A stretch of 64,000 nt of DNA, from the NCBI GenBank assembly GCA_903838565.1, contig CAILZB010000051.1, positions 62,001 to 126,000 on the forward strand, written 5' to 3'. Positions 1 to 9,722 of the stretch are shown here, piece by piece (within the stretch, counting starts at the first letter, position 1; each line of letters begins with the position of its first letter). The translations under genes were made by a program, and so were the position numbers. The stretch is from an uncultured beta proteobacterium (lineage in GTDB: Bacteria; Pseudomonadota; Gammaproteobacteria; Burkholderiales; Burkholderiaceae_C). A model generated the notes under the pieces. It saw only the letters and a list, made by a program, of their open reading frames with translations, did no database searches and was not told where the DNA came from.

Positions 1-1742
1 GACTCCTTGGTGTCGGTCAGCACCAAGTTCACCTTGAGGTTCTTGCCTTCTGCCGCAGGGCCGTCCAGTCCGGCGGCCATCGCCTCGAGGAAGCGCTCGA
101 TCGGCGTCTGTTGCAGCATGTCGAGCACCATCGCCTTGGACGCGCCCTTCGCAGGCGGCCCATTGCGCAATTCCATCGCAGCGGTGAGATAGCTGTTGCG
201 CCAGGTGGCCGCCTCGGACATGTAGCCCATTTGCTCGTAGGTTTTGGCGAGCAGTTCCTTCGCTGCTTGGCTGGACGGGTCGCCAAACACGGCCTGGTTC
301 AGCAATTCTGCGGCCCAGCGGTACTCGCCCTTGTCGTACGCTGTTTGCGCAGCTGCCACGGCCTTGTCGGCGCCGCCGATGAGCTCCAGGTACTTCCTGG
401 CCGACTCTTGCGGTGGCAATGGATTGAGGTTGGCCGGGTTCCCGTCGTAGGCGCCCATGTAGAACTGGTACACGGCCTTGACGTTGTGGCGCAGGTCGCC
501 GTAATAGCCGCGCGCGCCAAGGTAGTCGGCGAGCGACTTGGGCAGCTTCACCGTGTCGGCAATCTCGCGTGGCGTGAGACCGGCATTGATCAAGCGCACG
601 GTCTGGTCGTGCGTGTACTTGTAGACGTCGCGGTGTTTGGTAATGAATTCCCGGATGTGGGCCTTGCCCCAGACCGGCCAGTTGTGCGAGCCGATATAGA
701 CCTCGGCATCGGCGGTCTGTTCCAGCGCCTGTTCCATGTAGTTGGACCAGCGCAGCGAGTCGCGCACCTTGGCGCCGCGCACGGGCAGCAGGTTGTGCAT
801 GGTCTGGGACAGATTTTCGGCGCCGTCGTAGAGCTGTTTGTCGGGAATGCTGAAAGTCAGTTCGGCCGGGCACTCGGCGTTGGGAACGTTGTGAAAGACG
901 AAATGCACGCCGTCCAGGTCCATCTCCTGTGTCGGCCTGAAGATCAGCCAGGTGGGTTGCAGAATGCCCACGGCGCCGTAGACCACGTCCTTGCCCAGGC
1001 CGGTATCGACGTTGCCCTTGGCCGAGCGCGGCAGATCGCGGCCGAACTGGTAGATCGAGCGTCGCACCATGCCGGTTCCGACGAGCACGTTTTCGCTCGT
1101 GGCTTCTTCCAGGAAACCCGCCGGTGCAACCACGGGCACCTTGCGTTCGGCGACCTCCTTGGGACTGATCACGCCCAGCGCACCGCCGAAATGGTCCGCG
1201 TGCGCGTGCGTGAAGATCACGGCTGACACCGGTTTGTCGCCCAGGTGTTGGCGCGCGAAGGCCAGCGCCGCTGCCGCGCTTTCTCGGCTGGTTAGCGTAT
1301 CGGCCACGATCCAGCCGGTCTTGCCAACGATCAGCGTCATGTTGGCGATGTCGAAGCCACGCAACTGGTACACGCCTTCGGCCACCTTGTACAGGCCCAC
1401 GTTGGCGTTGAGCTGGGCGTGGCGCCACAGGCTGGGATTCACGGTGTCAGCCGTCTTGGCGTCGAGAAAGTTGTAGGCGTCAAAGTCCTTGAGCAGCGTG
1501 CCGTCCGCGGCCACGATCTTCCCCGTGGGCTTGGCGATGAAGCCGCGCTTGGCGTCCTCGAAGTCCTGCGGATCGTCGAGCTTGAGTTCCTGTGCGAACT
1601 GGGCATTGGCCTTGAGCGTGGTGGGCGTGGCGTCACCAGCGGCCGCTGCCACCGAGCTGCCCTTGCTGCAGCCCGATAGCAGCGTCGCTGCCAAGGCGAC
1701 GCCAAGGAGGGAAAGGGTGATGAATTTCTTGTTCATGTTCAT
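1..1742 (-). CDS. sdsA: Alkylsulfatase (SdsA-like metallo-beta-lactamase-fold lipoprotein), 3' end cut by window
   Basis: Linear primary-alkylsulfatase that hydrolyses alkyl sulfates such as SDS to alcohol plus sulfate. About 580 residues are visible; the family is about 650, so only the C-terminal part of the SCP2-like domain is missing beyond the left edge. The protein starts with MNMNKKF, a hydrophobic stretch and a lipobox LLSGC (Cys25), so a lipid-anchored periplasmic or outer-membrane enzyme is predicted. The binuclear zinc motif THAHADHFGG lies near residue 178, and GSHNWP, a family signature, follows later. Two in-frame ATGs (1742 and 1736) are possible. It lies 14 bases downstream of the GMC dehydrogenase on the same strand, which fits an alkyl sulfate to alcohol to aldehyde route. 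Family assignment is confident; the substrate range is inferred. Confidence 0.93.
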   Translation of the reverse strand, partial: MNMNKKFITLSLLGVALAATLLSGCSKGSSVAAAAGDATPTTLKANAQFAQELKLDDPQDFEDAKRGFIAKPTGKIVAADGTLLKDFDAYNFLDAKTADTVNPSLWRHAQLNANVGLYKVAEGVYQLRGFDIANMTLIVGKTGWIVADTLTSRESAAAALAFARQHLGDKPVSAVIFTHAHADHFGGALGVISPKEVAERKVPVVAPAGFLEEATSENVLVGTGMVRRSIYQFGRDLPRSAKGNVDTGLGKDVVYGAVGILQPTWLIFRPTQEMDLDGVHFVFHNVPNAECPAELTFSIPDKQLYDGAENLSQTMHNLLPVRGAKVRDSLRWSNYMEQALEQTADAEVYIGSHNWPVWGKAHIREFITKHRDVYKYTHDQTVRLINAGLTPREIADTVKLPKSLADYLGARGYYGDLRHNVKAVYQFYMGAYDGNPANLNPLPPQESARKYLELIGGADKAVAAAQTAYDKGEYRWAAELLNQAVFGDPSSQAAKELLAKTYEQMGYMSEAATWRNSYLTAAMELRNGPPAKGASKAMVLDMLQQTPIERFLEAMAAGLDGPAAEGKNLKVNLVLTDTKE

Positions 1743-1756
1743 GCTTTCAGTGGGGC

Positions 1757-3352
1757 TCAGCGTTGTGCGCGCAGCAAGGTGGCCGCTTTTTCGGCAATCA
1801 TGATCGTGGGTGCATTCGTGTTGCCACCGATCAGCGTGGGCATGATGGAGGCGTCTGCCACGCGCAGGCCATCGATGCCCCGCACGCGCAACTCGCTGTC
1901 CACCACGGCCATGGCATCGCTGTCCGGCCCCATCTTGCAGGTGCCCACCGGGTGGTACTGGGTGTCGGCACGGTTGCGGATATCCGCCTCCATGCCCTGA
2001 GGGTCGTCGATCCGTGTCGGGTAAAGCATCTTGCCGCGCACGCCGTCAAAGGGTGACGACTCCATGATGGCCTGCTGCATTTGACCGCCCTTGAGCAGCA
2101 ACTGGGTGTCGCGCTCATCGGACAGGAATTTCGGGTCGATCAAGGGCGCCGCGCGCGGATCCGTGCTGTTGAGACCGACCACGCCGCGGCTGAATGGGCG
2201 CAGCACGTCGACATGGCAGGAGATGCCGTGACCCAGGTGCAGCTTGCGCGCATGGTCGTCGACGATGCCGATGACGAACACCAGTTGCAGATCGGGGACA
2301 GAAATCTCTGGCGAAGAGCGGAAGAACGCGCCCGCCGTAGCGATGGTGCTGGTCATCATCCCGGAGCGCTTGTTTTTCCACTCCAGCATGGCGCCCGTGA
2401 CCTTGGCGCCACCGCGCAGCGACAGCCCGAAGGTCTCGGTGTGGCTGGGTACGCGCCAGGTCTGCACGTAATCAATGTGGTCCTGAAAATTCTGACCCAC
2501 GCCAGGAAGCTCGTGCAGCACCGGGATGCCGAATTTCTTCAGCTCGGCGCTCGCGCCAATGCCCGAGAGTTGCAGCAGTTGAGGCGAGCCAAAGGCGCCG
2601 GCGCTGACGATCACCTCGCGCCGTGCCCGCACTTCCTTCAGTTCATTGCCCTGGTAGTAGGCGACGCCGCAGGCGCGCCGGTTTTCAATCAAGACCTTGG
2701 CCGAGACGGCGTGCGTCAGCACCTGCAGATTGGGGCGCGACAGGTTCGGCGTGAGGTAGGCCTTGGCCGCACTGCAGCGTTCACCGTTTTTGTGCGTCAC
2801 CTGATACGGAAAACAGCCATCCTGCACTGCGCCGTTGTAGTCCGCGTTGAGCGCCAGCCCGTGCAGGCCCGCTGCGTCCAGAAACATCTGGGTGAGCGGT
2901 GTTTGATGGCGCTGGTAGGTCACGTTCAAGGGCCCGCCCTGAGCGTGAAAACGGTTGCTGAGCTGCTCATTGTTTTCGCTGCGTTTGAACAGCGGCAGCA
3001 CCTCGTCGTAGCTCCAGCCCGGGTTGCCCAGTTCGGCCCAGTGATCGTAGTCCCACCGGTTGCCCCGCACATACAGCATGGCGTTGATGGAACTCGATCC
3101 GCCCAGGGTCTTGCCGCGCGGTTGGTAGCCCTTGCGGCCATTCAGCCCAGCCTGCGGTACGGTTTCAAACGCGTAGTTGTTGATCTTGGTCGGGACCATC
3201 GCGACGACTCCCGCTGGCGCGTGGATCAGCACGCTGGAGTCAGGCCCGCCCGACTCCAGCAGGCAGACGCGGACGCTGGGGTCCTCGCTCAGTCTTGCCG
3301 CCAGAACACAGCCGGCCGAGCCAGCGCCGACCACCACGTAGTCAAATTCCAT
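1757..3352 (-). CDS. GMC-family FAD alcohol dehydrogenase (choline dehydrogenase/AlkJ-like)
   Basis: FAD-dependent oxidoreductase of 531 residues. The N-terminal dinucleotide fold shows [15 protein letters not shown] at about residues 7-21, and the C-terminal GMC signature HPVGTCKMG (catalytic His) is near residue 467, followed by GGNTNAPT. The open frame extends upstream, but ATG at 3352 is chosen because GGGGAG sits about seven bases before it and the FAD fold starts at residue 4. Members of this family oxidise choline or medium and long-chain alcohols. Its position just upstream of an alkylsulfatase, with a divergent LysR gene, points to the fatty alcohol released from alkyl sulfates as substrate. 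Choline dehydrogenase is less likely because there is no betaine aldehyde dehydrogenase or BetI nearby. Confidence 0.9.
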   Translation of the reverse strand: MEFDYVVVGAGSAGCVLAARLSEDPSVRVCLLESGGPDSSVLIHAPAGVVAMVPTKINNYAFETVPQAGLNGRKGYQPRGKTLGGSSSINAMLYVRGNRWDYDHWAELGNPGWSYDEVLPLFKRSENNEQLSNRFHAQGGPLNVTYQRHQTPLTQMFLDAAGLHGLALNADYNGAVQDGCFPYQVTHKNGERCSAAKAYLTPNLSRPNLQVLTHAVSAKVLIENRRACGVAYYQGNELKEVRARREVIVSAGAFGSPQLLQLSGIGASAELKKFGIPVLHELPGVGQNFQDHIDYVQTWRVPSHTETFGLSLRGGAKVTGAMLEWKNKRSGMMTSTIATAGAFFRSSPEISVPDLQLVFVIGIVDDHARKLHLGHGISCHVDVLRPFSRGVVGLNSTDPRAAPLIDPKFLSDERDTQLLLKGGQMQQAIMESSPFDGVRGKMLYPTRIDDPQGMEADIRNRADTQYHPVGTCKMGPDSDAMAVVDSELRVRGIDGLRVADASIMPTLIGGNTNAPTIMIAEKAATLLRAQR

Positions 3353-3485
3353 GTTTGTCTCCCCTCGTTGTTTGAATTGATTGAACTTGCGCGCGAGCGA
3401 CGTTTTCAATCGGGTCATCTTTTTTTGCTGGGCGATTGTGGAATTCGCGCGAATCATCGTCCAATGCATTTGAGAAAGATAATCA

Positions 3486-3500
3486 ATGCAGTCACTGCAT
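3486..3500. promoter_or_regulatory. LysR-type T-N11-A palindrome in the sds divergent promoter
   Basis: ATGCAG and CTGCAT form a perfect inverted repeat separated by TCA, and T3487 to A3499 gives the LysR T-N11-A pattern. It lies 26 bases upstream of the LysR start and about 130 bases upstream of the divergent dehydrogenase start, the usual place for an autoregulatory LysR site that also activates the divergent operon. Confidence 0.5.
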
Positions 3501-3526
3501 AATGCGGACAAAATCAGGAGACCGCC

Positions 3527-4441
3527 ATGGAGTTGAGACGCCTCAAGCACCTCGTCGCACTGGCTGATACACGCAACTTCAGCCGTGCAGCCGAACAATG
3601 CCATCTGAGTCAACCGGCCTTCAGCCGCAGTGTGCAAGCCGCGGAAGAAGAGCTCGGGCTGCAACTCTTTGACAGGAGTTCACTGGAAGTGGCTTGCACC
3701 GATGCGGGAGCCTTCGTGGTTGAACGCGCCCGCAAACTGGTGTTTGACAGCCGGTGCCTGGAGCGGGATGTCAGCCTTTACCGCGAGCGGCTGATCGGGG
3801 ACCTGGCTTTCGGCGTGGGCCCTTATCCCGCGGCCACCATGTTGCCGGGACTGTTGATGGAACTGCGGTCGCGCTTTCAGGGTATCAATACGCGGGTCGA
3901 GGTGAACAACGCGCAGTACCTGGCGGAACATTTGCGGGCGGAAGAGTTGGACTTTTTTCTGGCCAACATCAGCCTGGTTCCCAGCGCACCCGACCTCGTT
4001 CTCACCGAAATTGGACGTCTCTCAGCGAGCTTTTACACCCGCGCGGGACACCCGCTGCTAGCTCTCAAAAAGATAGCGCCGGCCTCATTGCTGCCGTATG
4101 GCATCGCCAGCGTTCGTGTCCCGGAACATATTCGGGCGATTCTGGGCGCCCTGATGGGATTGGCACAAGGCAAGTTGATGCCATTGGCCATTGAATGTGA
4201 CGATCTGAACGTGCTGAAGTCGATTTCAATGACGACGGATACGGTGCTGGCCTGTCCCGATGCGGGTGCAGTCCAGGAGGTGAAAAGTGGCGGCTTGGTT
4301 CGTCTCGATGTCTGTGACCTGCCTCCCATCTTCAACGACATGGGACTCTTTTCGCTCAAGGGCAGGAGCCACTCGCCGATGGCGCAGTTTGCGGTGGACT
4401 ACTTCATCAAGGCAGGCGCTGAACAGGCTTCGCTCAAGTAA
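3527..4441 (+). CDS. LysR-family transcriptional regulator (SdsB-like by position)
   Basis: 304-residue LysR-type regulator. The N-terminal winged helix-turn-helix (about residues 1-60) contains the typical [23 protein letters not shown] stretch in which the recognition helix lies; the rest is a periplasmic-binding-like effector domain. ATG at 3527 is preceded by AGGAGA at ideal spacing. It is transcribed away from the alcohol dehydrogenase/alkylsulfatase pair. In Pseudomonas, SdsB is a LysR activator next to sdsA, so a role in inducing alkyl sulfate degradation is likely. The effector is unknown. The gene converges on the GH3 glucosidase with 76 bases between stops. Confidence 0.9.
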   Translation: MELRRLKHLVALADTRNFSRAAEQCHLSQPAFSRSVQAAEEELGLQLFDRSSLEVACTDAGAFVVERARKLVFDSRCLERDVSLYRERLIGDLAFGVGPYPAATMLPGLLMELRSRFQGINTRVEVNNAQYLAEHLRAEELDFFLANISLVPSAPDLVLTEIGRLSASFYTRAGHPLLALKKIAPASLLPYGIASVRVPEHIRAILGALMGLAQGKLMPLAIECDDLNVLKSISMTTDTVLACPDAGAVQEVKSGGLVRLDVCDLPPIFNDMGLFSLKGRSHSPMAQFAVDYFIKAGAEQASLK

Positions 4442-4517
4442 GCAAAGTCGCCGCGTTCCAATTCCGCTGCAGTGGAGACCGTCAACGTGACGCGCCGGCA
4501 CCGAGGTGCACGTCGGC

Positions 4518-7082
4518 TCAGGGCCCGGCCGCGCCGCTGAGGTCGGCGCAGCTCAGGGCATCGGCGTCCTGGGCCGCGCCCGAGACCAGCTGGATCTGGG
4601 TGAAGGCGGCAGAGAAGGGCTGCTCGGCGTATACGCTGAAGGGGATGTCCATGTTGAGGAAGTCCGAGCCCGCGTCCTCAAAGCACAGCAGCGGAATCTT
4701 CACGGTTCTCTTTTGATGCAGCGCGGTCTTTTTCAGAATGGCGGTGAAGTCCAGTTCACCCCGGCAGGGCGCGCCGCATTCGATCGCCAGCTTCACCGGG
4801 CCCGAGGGCGACTGCCACAGCTCCATGTCGAACTGCAGCACGCCCTGACTCATGGCATGCGAGCGCGCACTCTGCTTTTGTGCCGCCGCGGCGAAGAAGC
4901 GCGCGGGGCCAAACCAGGTCACGCGCTTGGCGTCATGCTGGGTGTTGATCTGCGCGGTCTCCACGCGAATGCTGGGGTTCGTGGCGGGCAGGTTCAGCGT
5001 CGCATGCAGGTCGGCACCGACCCGGGCTCTGGCCCACTGATTCGCCGCGCTCGACACGTACAGCGCGTAGGGCGCGCGATCGGACTGGTTGAAGATGGGA
5101 ATTGCGGCTTCCTTGCCGCAGCCATCGGCGAGCGGGTCGAGCTCCAGCCGCCCCAGGTTCTGTGTGCTCGCGCTGTTCAAGCCGTAGCCGAAGGCGAACA
5201 GCGGCGCATCGGGCGCGTCGCTGCGCCGGAACGCCGCCTGGCAGGCCGTGCGCGGCCAGGAGAACGAGAGCTTGCCGACGAAGTCGTGCGCCACGCGGCC
5301 ATCAACCTGGCGAAACAGCAGGTCGGACACGCCCTTGCCTTCGGTGCCGGGGAGCCACGCGGCGACAAAGGCATCCGACAGATTCAGCAGGTCGTTGGCG
5401 TACACCGGCCGACCCGAGAGCAGCACCGTGACCACGGGCACGCCCTTGCCCGAGACCGCCTGCAGCACGGCCAGGTCGTCCGGATAGCGGCGGCTGTGCT
5501 TGAGCGAATCCGCCAGCGTGATGTCGCCGGAGAACTCTGCATAGGGCGCCTCGCCGATCACCGCGATCACGGCGTCAAAGCGGCTCAGGTCCATACCCTG
5601 TGCCGCTTCGCTGAACTCGACGCGCTCGCGTCCGAGCTGCTCGCGGATGCCGTCGAGCACGCTGTCGGCCAGCGGGAAATCGGCGTTCGTGGTCTCCGTT
5701 CCCTGCCAGGTCAGGCTCCAGCCGCCGAGCTGGTTCGGCAGGTTGTTGGCGGACTTGCCCACCACCAGGATGCGCTGGTCGCGCGCCAGCGGCAGCAGCT
5801 GGCGCTCGTTCTTCAGCAGCACCAGCGATTCGCGCACCGCCTGGCGCGCCAGCGCGCGCGCCTGCAGCGCTTCGGCCTGTCCCGCGTACGCGCCTTGTGA
5901 AGGCTTGCGGCCGAACAGGCCGGCGCGCAGCTTCACGCGCAGGATGCGCGACACCGCGTCGTCGATGCGCGCCATCGGGATCTCGCCCTGGCGCACCTGC
6001 TCCATGGTGTTGCGGATGAAGGCCTGCCATTCCTCGGGCACCATCACCATGTCGATGCCGGCGTTGATGGCCTGGGCGCAGCGGCTCGGGCTGCAGTCCG
6101 GCAGCTGCGAGATGCCGTCCCAATCGGTGACGACGAAGCCGTCAAAACCCATCTTGTCTTTCAGCACCTCGGTCAGCAGATAGCGGTTGCCGTGGTTCTT
6201 GCCGTAGTCCCGGTTCGTCGCCACGTCGATCCAGCTGCTGAGCGACACCATCACCGTTTGCACGCCGGCGGCCAGGGCGCCGTAATAGCCCTGCGCATGG
6301 ACGTTCATCATCTCGGCTTCGCTGATTTTTGCCAGGCCCTGGTCCTTGCCCAGCTCGGTGGCACCGTCGCCCATGAAATGCTTGGCCGTGGCGACCACCT
6401 TGGCGTCGTCGGCAAACCGGCCCTGCAGGCCGGTGACGTAGGCCTTGGCGTAGCCGTTCACGAGCGCGCCGTCTTGCGAGAAACTCTCGTAGGTGCGACC
6501 CCAGCGCACGTCGCGTGCCACGGCCACCGTGGGCGCGAAGACCCAGTTGATGCCGGTGGCGCGCACCTGCCGCGCCACGGCGGCGCCGATCTGTTCGATC
6601 AGCGCGGGATCGCGCGCCGCACCCAGCCCGATGTTGTGCGGAAAGAGCGTCGCCGAGTAGACGTTGCTGTGGCCGTGCATTGCGTCCGTGCCCCAGATCA
6701 GCGGCACCGGGGTCTCCAGGCCGCTTGCCATGGAGGCGTCGTAGTACTGGTCGGCCAGCGCAACCCAATCGCCGGCTGTGGCCGTCTTGTTGCCCTGGGG
6801 CCAGGAGCCGCCGCCGTTGAGCACCGAGCCGATCGCGAACTGCGTCACCTGCGCCGGCGTCACGTGGCCGATCTCGGGCTGCGTCATCTGGCCGATCTTT
6901 TGCGCCAAAGTCATCCGCGCCAGCAGGCGCGCGACCTCGGCCTCGATCGCGTCGTTGCGGCCGATGGCGCTGTCGATCCTGGGCCAGTCGCGCAGCTCCG
7001 TGCGTTGCGTCGGCTCCACGGCGCAGCCGCAAAGTCCCAGCGCGATGGCGAGGACGCTCAAGCAGGTCAGGCAATTTTTCAT
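4518..7082 (-). CDS. Glycoside hydrolase family 3 exo-beta-glucosidase, lipoprotein
   Basis: 854-residue GH3 enzyme that removes terminal beta-D-glucose from 1,3/1,4-glucans or cello-oligosaccharides. The start at 7082 gives MKNCLTC, a hydrophobic core and lipobox LGLCGC (Cys20), so it is probably lipid-anchored in the periplasm or outer membrane. The barrel domain carries APTVAVARDVRWGRTYE and the nucleophile motif VVTDWDG near residue 319; the GH3 C-terminal sandwich domain follows, then an extra C-terminal beta-rich region of about 200 residues, as in the exo-1,3/1,4-beta-glucan glucohydrolase subgroup. An earlier in-frame start at 7133 would put a basic extension before the signal peptide and is rejected. 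It stands alone with no adjacent sugar transporter or regulator. Confidence 0.9.
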   Translation of the reverse strand: MKNCLTCLSVLAIALGLCGCAVEPTQRTELRDWPRIDSAIGRNDAIEAEVARLLARMTLAQKIGQMTQPEIGHVTPAQVTQFAIGSVLNGGGSWPQGNKTATAGDWVALADQYYDASMASGLETPVPLIWGTDAMHGHSNVYSATLFPHNIGLGAARDPALIEQIGAAVARQVRATGINWVFAPTVAVARDVRWGRTYESFSQDGALVNGYAKAYVTGLQGRFADDAKVVATAKHFMGDGATELGKDQGLAKISEAEMMNVHAQGYYGALAAGVQTVMVSLSSWIDVATNRDYGKNHGNRYLLTEVLKDKMGFDGFVVTDWDGISQLPDCSPSRCAQAINAGIDMVMVPEEWQAFIRNTMEQVRQGEIPMARIDDAVSRILRVKLRAGLFGRKPSQGAYAGQAEALQARALARQAVRESLVLLKNERQLLPLARDQRILVVGKSANNLPNQLGGWSLTWQGTETTNADFPLADSVLDGIREQLGRERVEFSEAAQGMDLSRFDAVIAVIGEAPYAEFSGDITLADSLKHSRRYPDDLAVLQAVSGKGVPVVTVLLSGRPVYANDLLNLSDAFVAAWLPGTEGKGVSDLLFRQVDGRVAHDFVGKLSFSWPRTACQAAFRRSDAPDAPLFAFGYGLNSASTQNLGRLELDPLADGCGKEAAIPIFNQSDRAPYALYVSSAANQWARARVGADLHATLNLPATNPSIRVETAQINTQHDAKRVTWFGPARFFAAAAQKQSARSHAMSQGVLQFDMELWQSPSGPVKLAIECGAPCRGELDFTAILKKTALHQKRTVKIPLLCFEDAGSDFLNMDIPFSVYAEQPFSAAFTQIQLVSGAAQDADALSCADLSGAAGP

Positions 7083-7209
7083 GGCGCGGTGAAGGACGTG
7101 GCTGCGGGTGGATGGGCGAGGGCGGCGGGGCATTCTACGGTGCGAGCCGTATGGCCGATGCGTCCGACAGGCAGGGACAGTTCTCGGTGTGCCGCACCAG
7201 GCGCAAGCT

Positions 7210-7225
7210 CCTAAAGATGTTTAGG
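7210..7225. repeat. Small perfect palindrome upstream of sbp
   Basis: CCTAAA and TTTAGG flank a GATG loop. It sits in an AT-richer patch between the divergent GH3 and sbp genes, about 95 bases before the sbp start, so it could be an operator. No regulator is identified. Confidence 0.3.
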
Positions 7226-7320
7226 TAATTTAGAAGTGAGAATTCAGTCGTTCCCTTTGCGGCGCATCGCTTCCAGAATCCACCCCATCGCAATCAATGG
7301 GTATCCCCGGGAAGCCACAC

Positions 7321-8325
7321 ATGACGCCACGTCGCCACCTCATCCGCCTCACGCTCGCCGCCGCACTGGCCTGTGCCGCCTTGCTCGCACAGGCGCAGCA
7401 AACGCTGCTCAACGTGTCCTACGACCCGACGCGCGAGCTCTATGTCGAGTTCAACGCCGCCTTCATCAAGCACTGGAAAGCCAAGACCGGCCAGGACGTG
7501 CAGATCAAGCAGTCGCACGGCGGCTCGGGCAAACAGGCGCGCTCCGTCATCGACGGTCTGGACGCCGACGTCGTGACGCTGGGCCTGGGCGGTGACGTGG
7601 ACGCGCTCTACAAGAACGGCCAGTGGATTCCCCAGGACTGGCAAAAGCGCCTGCCGCACAACTCCGCTCCCTACACCTCCACCATCGTGCTGGTGGTGCG
7701 CCAGGGCAATCCCAAGGGCATCAAGGATTGGGACGATCTGATCAAGCCGGGCGTGAGCGTGATCACGCCCAACCCCAAGACCTCGGGCGGCGCGCGCTGG
7801 AACTACCTGGCCGCCTGGGAGTTCGCGAAACGCAAATTCGGCAGCGACGCCAAGGCCAAGGACTTCGTCCAGGCGCTGTACAAGAACGTGCCGGTGCTGG
7901 ACAGCGGCGCGCGCGGCTCCTCCATCACCTTTGCCCAGCGCAACCAGGGCGACGTCTTCATCTCCTGGGAGAACGAGGCGCACCTGCTGGAAAAGGAATT
8001 CGGCTCCAAGGTGGATGTGATCTACCCCTCGCTCAGCATCCTGGCCGAACCCCCGGTTACGGTGGTGGACAAGAATGTGGACCGCAAGGGCACGCGCGCC
8101 GTGGCGCAGGCCTATCTCGAATACCTCTACACCGACGAAGGCCAGGACATCGCCGGCAAGAACTTCTACCGCCCGATATCGCCCAAGGCGCAGGCCAAGT
8201 ACGTCAAGCAGCTGCCCAAGATCAAACTATTCACGATTGACGAAGCCTTTGGCGGCTGGGCCAAGGCCGATAAGGATCACTTCGCCGACGGCGGCAGTTT
8301 CGACCAGATCTACCTGAAGAAGTAA
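7321..8325 (+). CDS. sbp: Periplasmic sulfate-binding protein (ABC transporter)
   Basis: 334-residue solute-binding protein of the CysP/Sbp family, the receptor of the sulfate/thiosulfate ABC importer. ATG at 7321 has GGGAAG six bases upstream and begins a signal peptide with an LLAQAQQ cleavage region; an ATG at 7297 is in frame but poorer. Family motifs [13 protein letters not shown] at the mature N-terminus, [17 protein letters not shown], and later [11 protein letters not shown] are present. The permease and ATPase genes (cysTWA) are not next to it, so it must work with components encoded elsewhere. It is followed 36 bases downstream by an SsuE-like flavin reductase, so the pair looks like a sulfate-starvation unit. 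Confidence 0.93.
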   Translation: MTPRRHLIRLTLAAALACAALLAQAQQTLLNVSYDPTRELYVEFNAAFIKHWKAKTGQDVQIKQSHGGSGKQARSVIDGLDADVVTLGLGGDVDALYKNGQWIPQDWQKRLPHNSAPYTSTIVLVVRQGNPKGIKDWDDLIKPGVSVITPNPKTSGGARWNYLAAWEFAKRKFGSDAKAKDFVQALYKNVPVLDSGARGSSITFAQRNQGDVFISWENEAHLLEKEFGSKVDVIYPSLSILAEPPVTVVDKNVDRKGTRAVAQAYLEYLYTDEGQDIAGKNFYRPISPKAQAKYVKQLPKIKLFTIDEAFGGWAKADKDHFADGGSFDQIYLKK

Positions 8326-8361
8326 GTCCGTTTTTCTGCCACCACAAATTCAGGAAACACC

Positions 8362-8874
8362 ATGTCTGTGCTGTTGATTGCCGGAAGTCCGGCGGAACGC
8401 TCGCGCTCTGCCGCCTTGCTCGACGAGGCGGGTCGGCGCCTGACGCGCCGCGGCGCACTGGTTGAACGCCTGCAGATCCGCAACCTCTCGCCCCAGGCGC
8501 TGCTGCTGGCCGACCTGGGCCACCCCAGCATCGCCAGCGCGGTGCGCAGCGTGGCGCAGGCCGATGTGCTGGTGGTCGCCACACCCGTGTACAAGGCCGC
8601 GTACAGCGGCGTGCTCAAGGTGTTTCTGGACCTGTTGTCGCAAACCGCATTGCAGGGCAAGACGGTGTTGCCGCTGGCCACTGGCGGCAGTGCCAACCAC
8701 ATGCTGGCACTGGACTACGCGCTGCGCCCGGTGCTGCAGTCGCTGGGCGCCAGGCACATCCTGTCGGGCATCTACGCCACCGACGCCCAGGTCACGCCGA
8801 CAGATGACGGCGCGTATCAGCTGAACCACGAAATCAGCACGCGCCTGACCACGGCGTGGGACCAGCCCAAATAG
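8362..8874 (+). CDS. ssuE: NAD(P)H-dependent FMN reductase, SsuE type
   Basis: 170-residue flavodoxin-fold reductase that supplies reduced FMN to two-component monooxygenases such as alkanesulfonate monooxygenase. The N-terminus VLLIAGSPAERSRSAALL is the phosphate-binding loop, and TPVYKAAYSGVLKVFLDL matches the SsuE family signature. AGGAAA precedes the ATG. No ssuD monooxygenase is adjacent; the nearest flavin monooxygenase in the window is at 19870-21240, so this could be its partner, or the partner lies elsewhere. It is cotranscribed with sbp. The role in sulfonate desulfurisation is inferred from family and context. Confidence 0.9.
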   Translation: MSVLLIAGSPAERSRSAALLDEAGRRLTRRGALVERLQIRNLSPQALLLADLGHPSIASAVRSVAQADVLVVATPVYKAAYSGVLKVFLDLLSQTALQGKTVLPLATGGSANHMLALDYALRPVLQSLGARHILSGIYATDAQVTPTDDGAYQLNHEISTRLTTAWDQPK

Positions 8875-8910
8875 CGTTGGCCAGCACTGCAACAAGAATC
8901 CCAGGCCCAT

Positions 8911-9630
8911 TCACTGACCGATGAGCTGGACACTCCAGAAAGCCAGGAATCCAGCAAATAGAACCAGCGTTGACACGGGCTGCTCTTCCACCGCATGCGC
9001 TTCAATCAACAGTTCTTCGGTGACGAGGTACAGCAGGGCCGCCGCACTGAATGCCAGCGTGCCGCCAATCACGGCATGAGAGGCGCCCGCGAGCAGTGCA
9101 TTGCCCAGTACCGAGAACACCAGCACGGTGCCCCCCAGTGCGCCCGACAGGGCAATGATGCGCCGCCCCGAAGTGGCACCGGATGCCAGGGCCAAGCCCA
9201 GAAAAAGAAGTTCCACGGACAAGCCCAGCGCCAGGACGGTGCCGGTCTGGCCGCCTGCCGCAAAGCCTGCGCCGATGATGAAACCATCGGTAGCCACGTC
9301 AATAAAAGTCGCCAACAGCAAACCGCTTCCCAGGCCCGCGGCAGCCCCCGACAGCGTGGCGCGGTGTTCCATCTGCAACGTCCACAACTTGATTGAGTAC
9401 ATGAACAGACTGCCCAACGCAAAGCAGGCAATCAGTACCAGGCGGGGTGCGTGTTCGCGCTCGATTTCAGGCAACAACTCCACTGCCAGCGCGGCCAGAA
9501 CCACGCCCGCAGCAAAGTGCTGGATCAAACTGCGCGCCGGGTGATTGGGGGTCCAGACGGCGGCTAGCACCCCTCCCAACAGGGCCACCACGGCGGGTAT
9601 CGCCATGATCAGGAAGTCTTGTGTCGTCAT
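8911..9630 (-). CDS. ZIP-family metal transporter with atypical metal site
   Basis: 239-residue integral membrane protein with about seven to eight hydrophobic segments. The early segment IQHFAAGVVLAALAVELLPE has the ZIP-like H-x3-G pattern ending in an acidic residue. In the segment that should hold the ZIP HNxxDG motif it reads FIDVATDGFIIG, and the next helix reads LSVELLFLG where canonical members have HExPH. The Asp and Glu positions are kept but the histidines are not, so it belongs to a divergent subgroup whose substrate cannot be told. It may transport divalent metal. The C-terminus contains EELLIEAHAVEE. It converges on ssuE and is divergent from the zinc-ribbon gene. Confidence 0.75.
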   Translation of the reverse strand: MTTQDFLIMAIPAVVALLGGVLAAVWTPNHPARSLIQHFAAGVVLAALAVELLPEIEREHAPRLVLIACFALGSLFMYSIKLWTLQMEHRATLSGAAAGLGSGLLLATFIDVATDGFIIGAGFAAGGQTGTVLALGLSVELLFLGLALASGATSGRRIIALSGALGGTVLVFSVLGNALLAGASHAVIGGTLAFSAAALLYLVTEELLIEAHAVEEQPVSTLVLFAGFLAFWSVQLIGQ

Positions 9631-9722
9631 GCATTAAGCCCGGGTTAACAATCGATCACCAAAATGGGTTTGAGTAGGTCGCATCCTATTCACCCTACCT
9701 TTTCACAGTCTTAAGGAATCCC

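Noticed and set aside
111..1226. Plus-strand open frame of 371 codons at the window start
   Set aside because: Opposite the alkylsulfatase gene, which shows the metallo-beta-lactamase motifs; this frame has none.
3353..3664. N-terminal extension of the GMC dehydrogenase frame
   Set aside because: It would overlap the LysR gene and its promoter; the FAD fold and ribosome site support the start at 3352.
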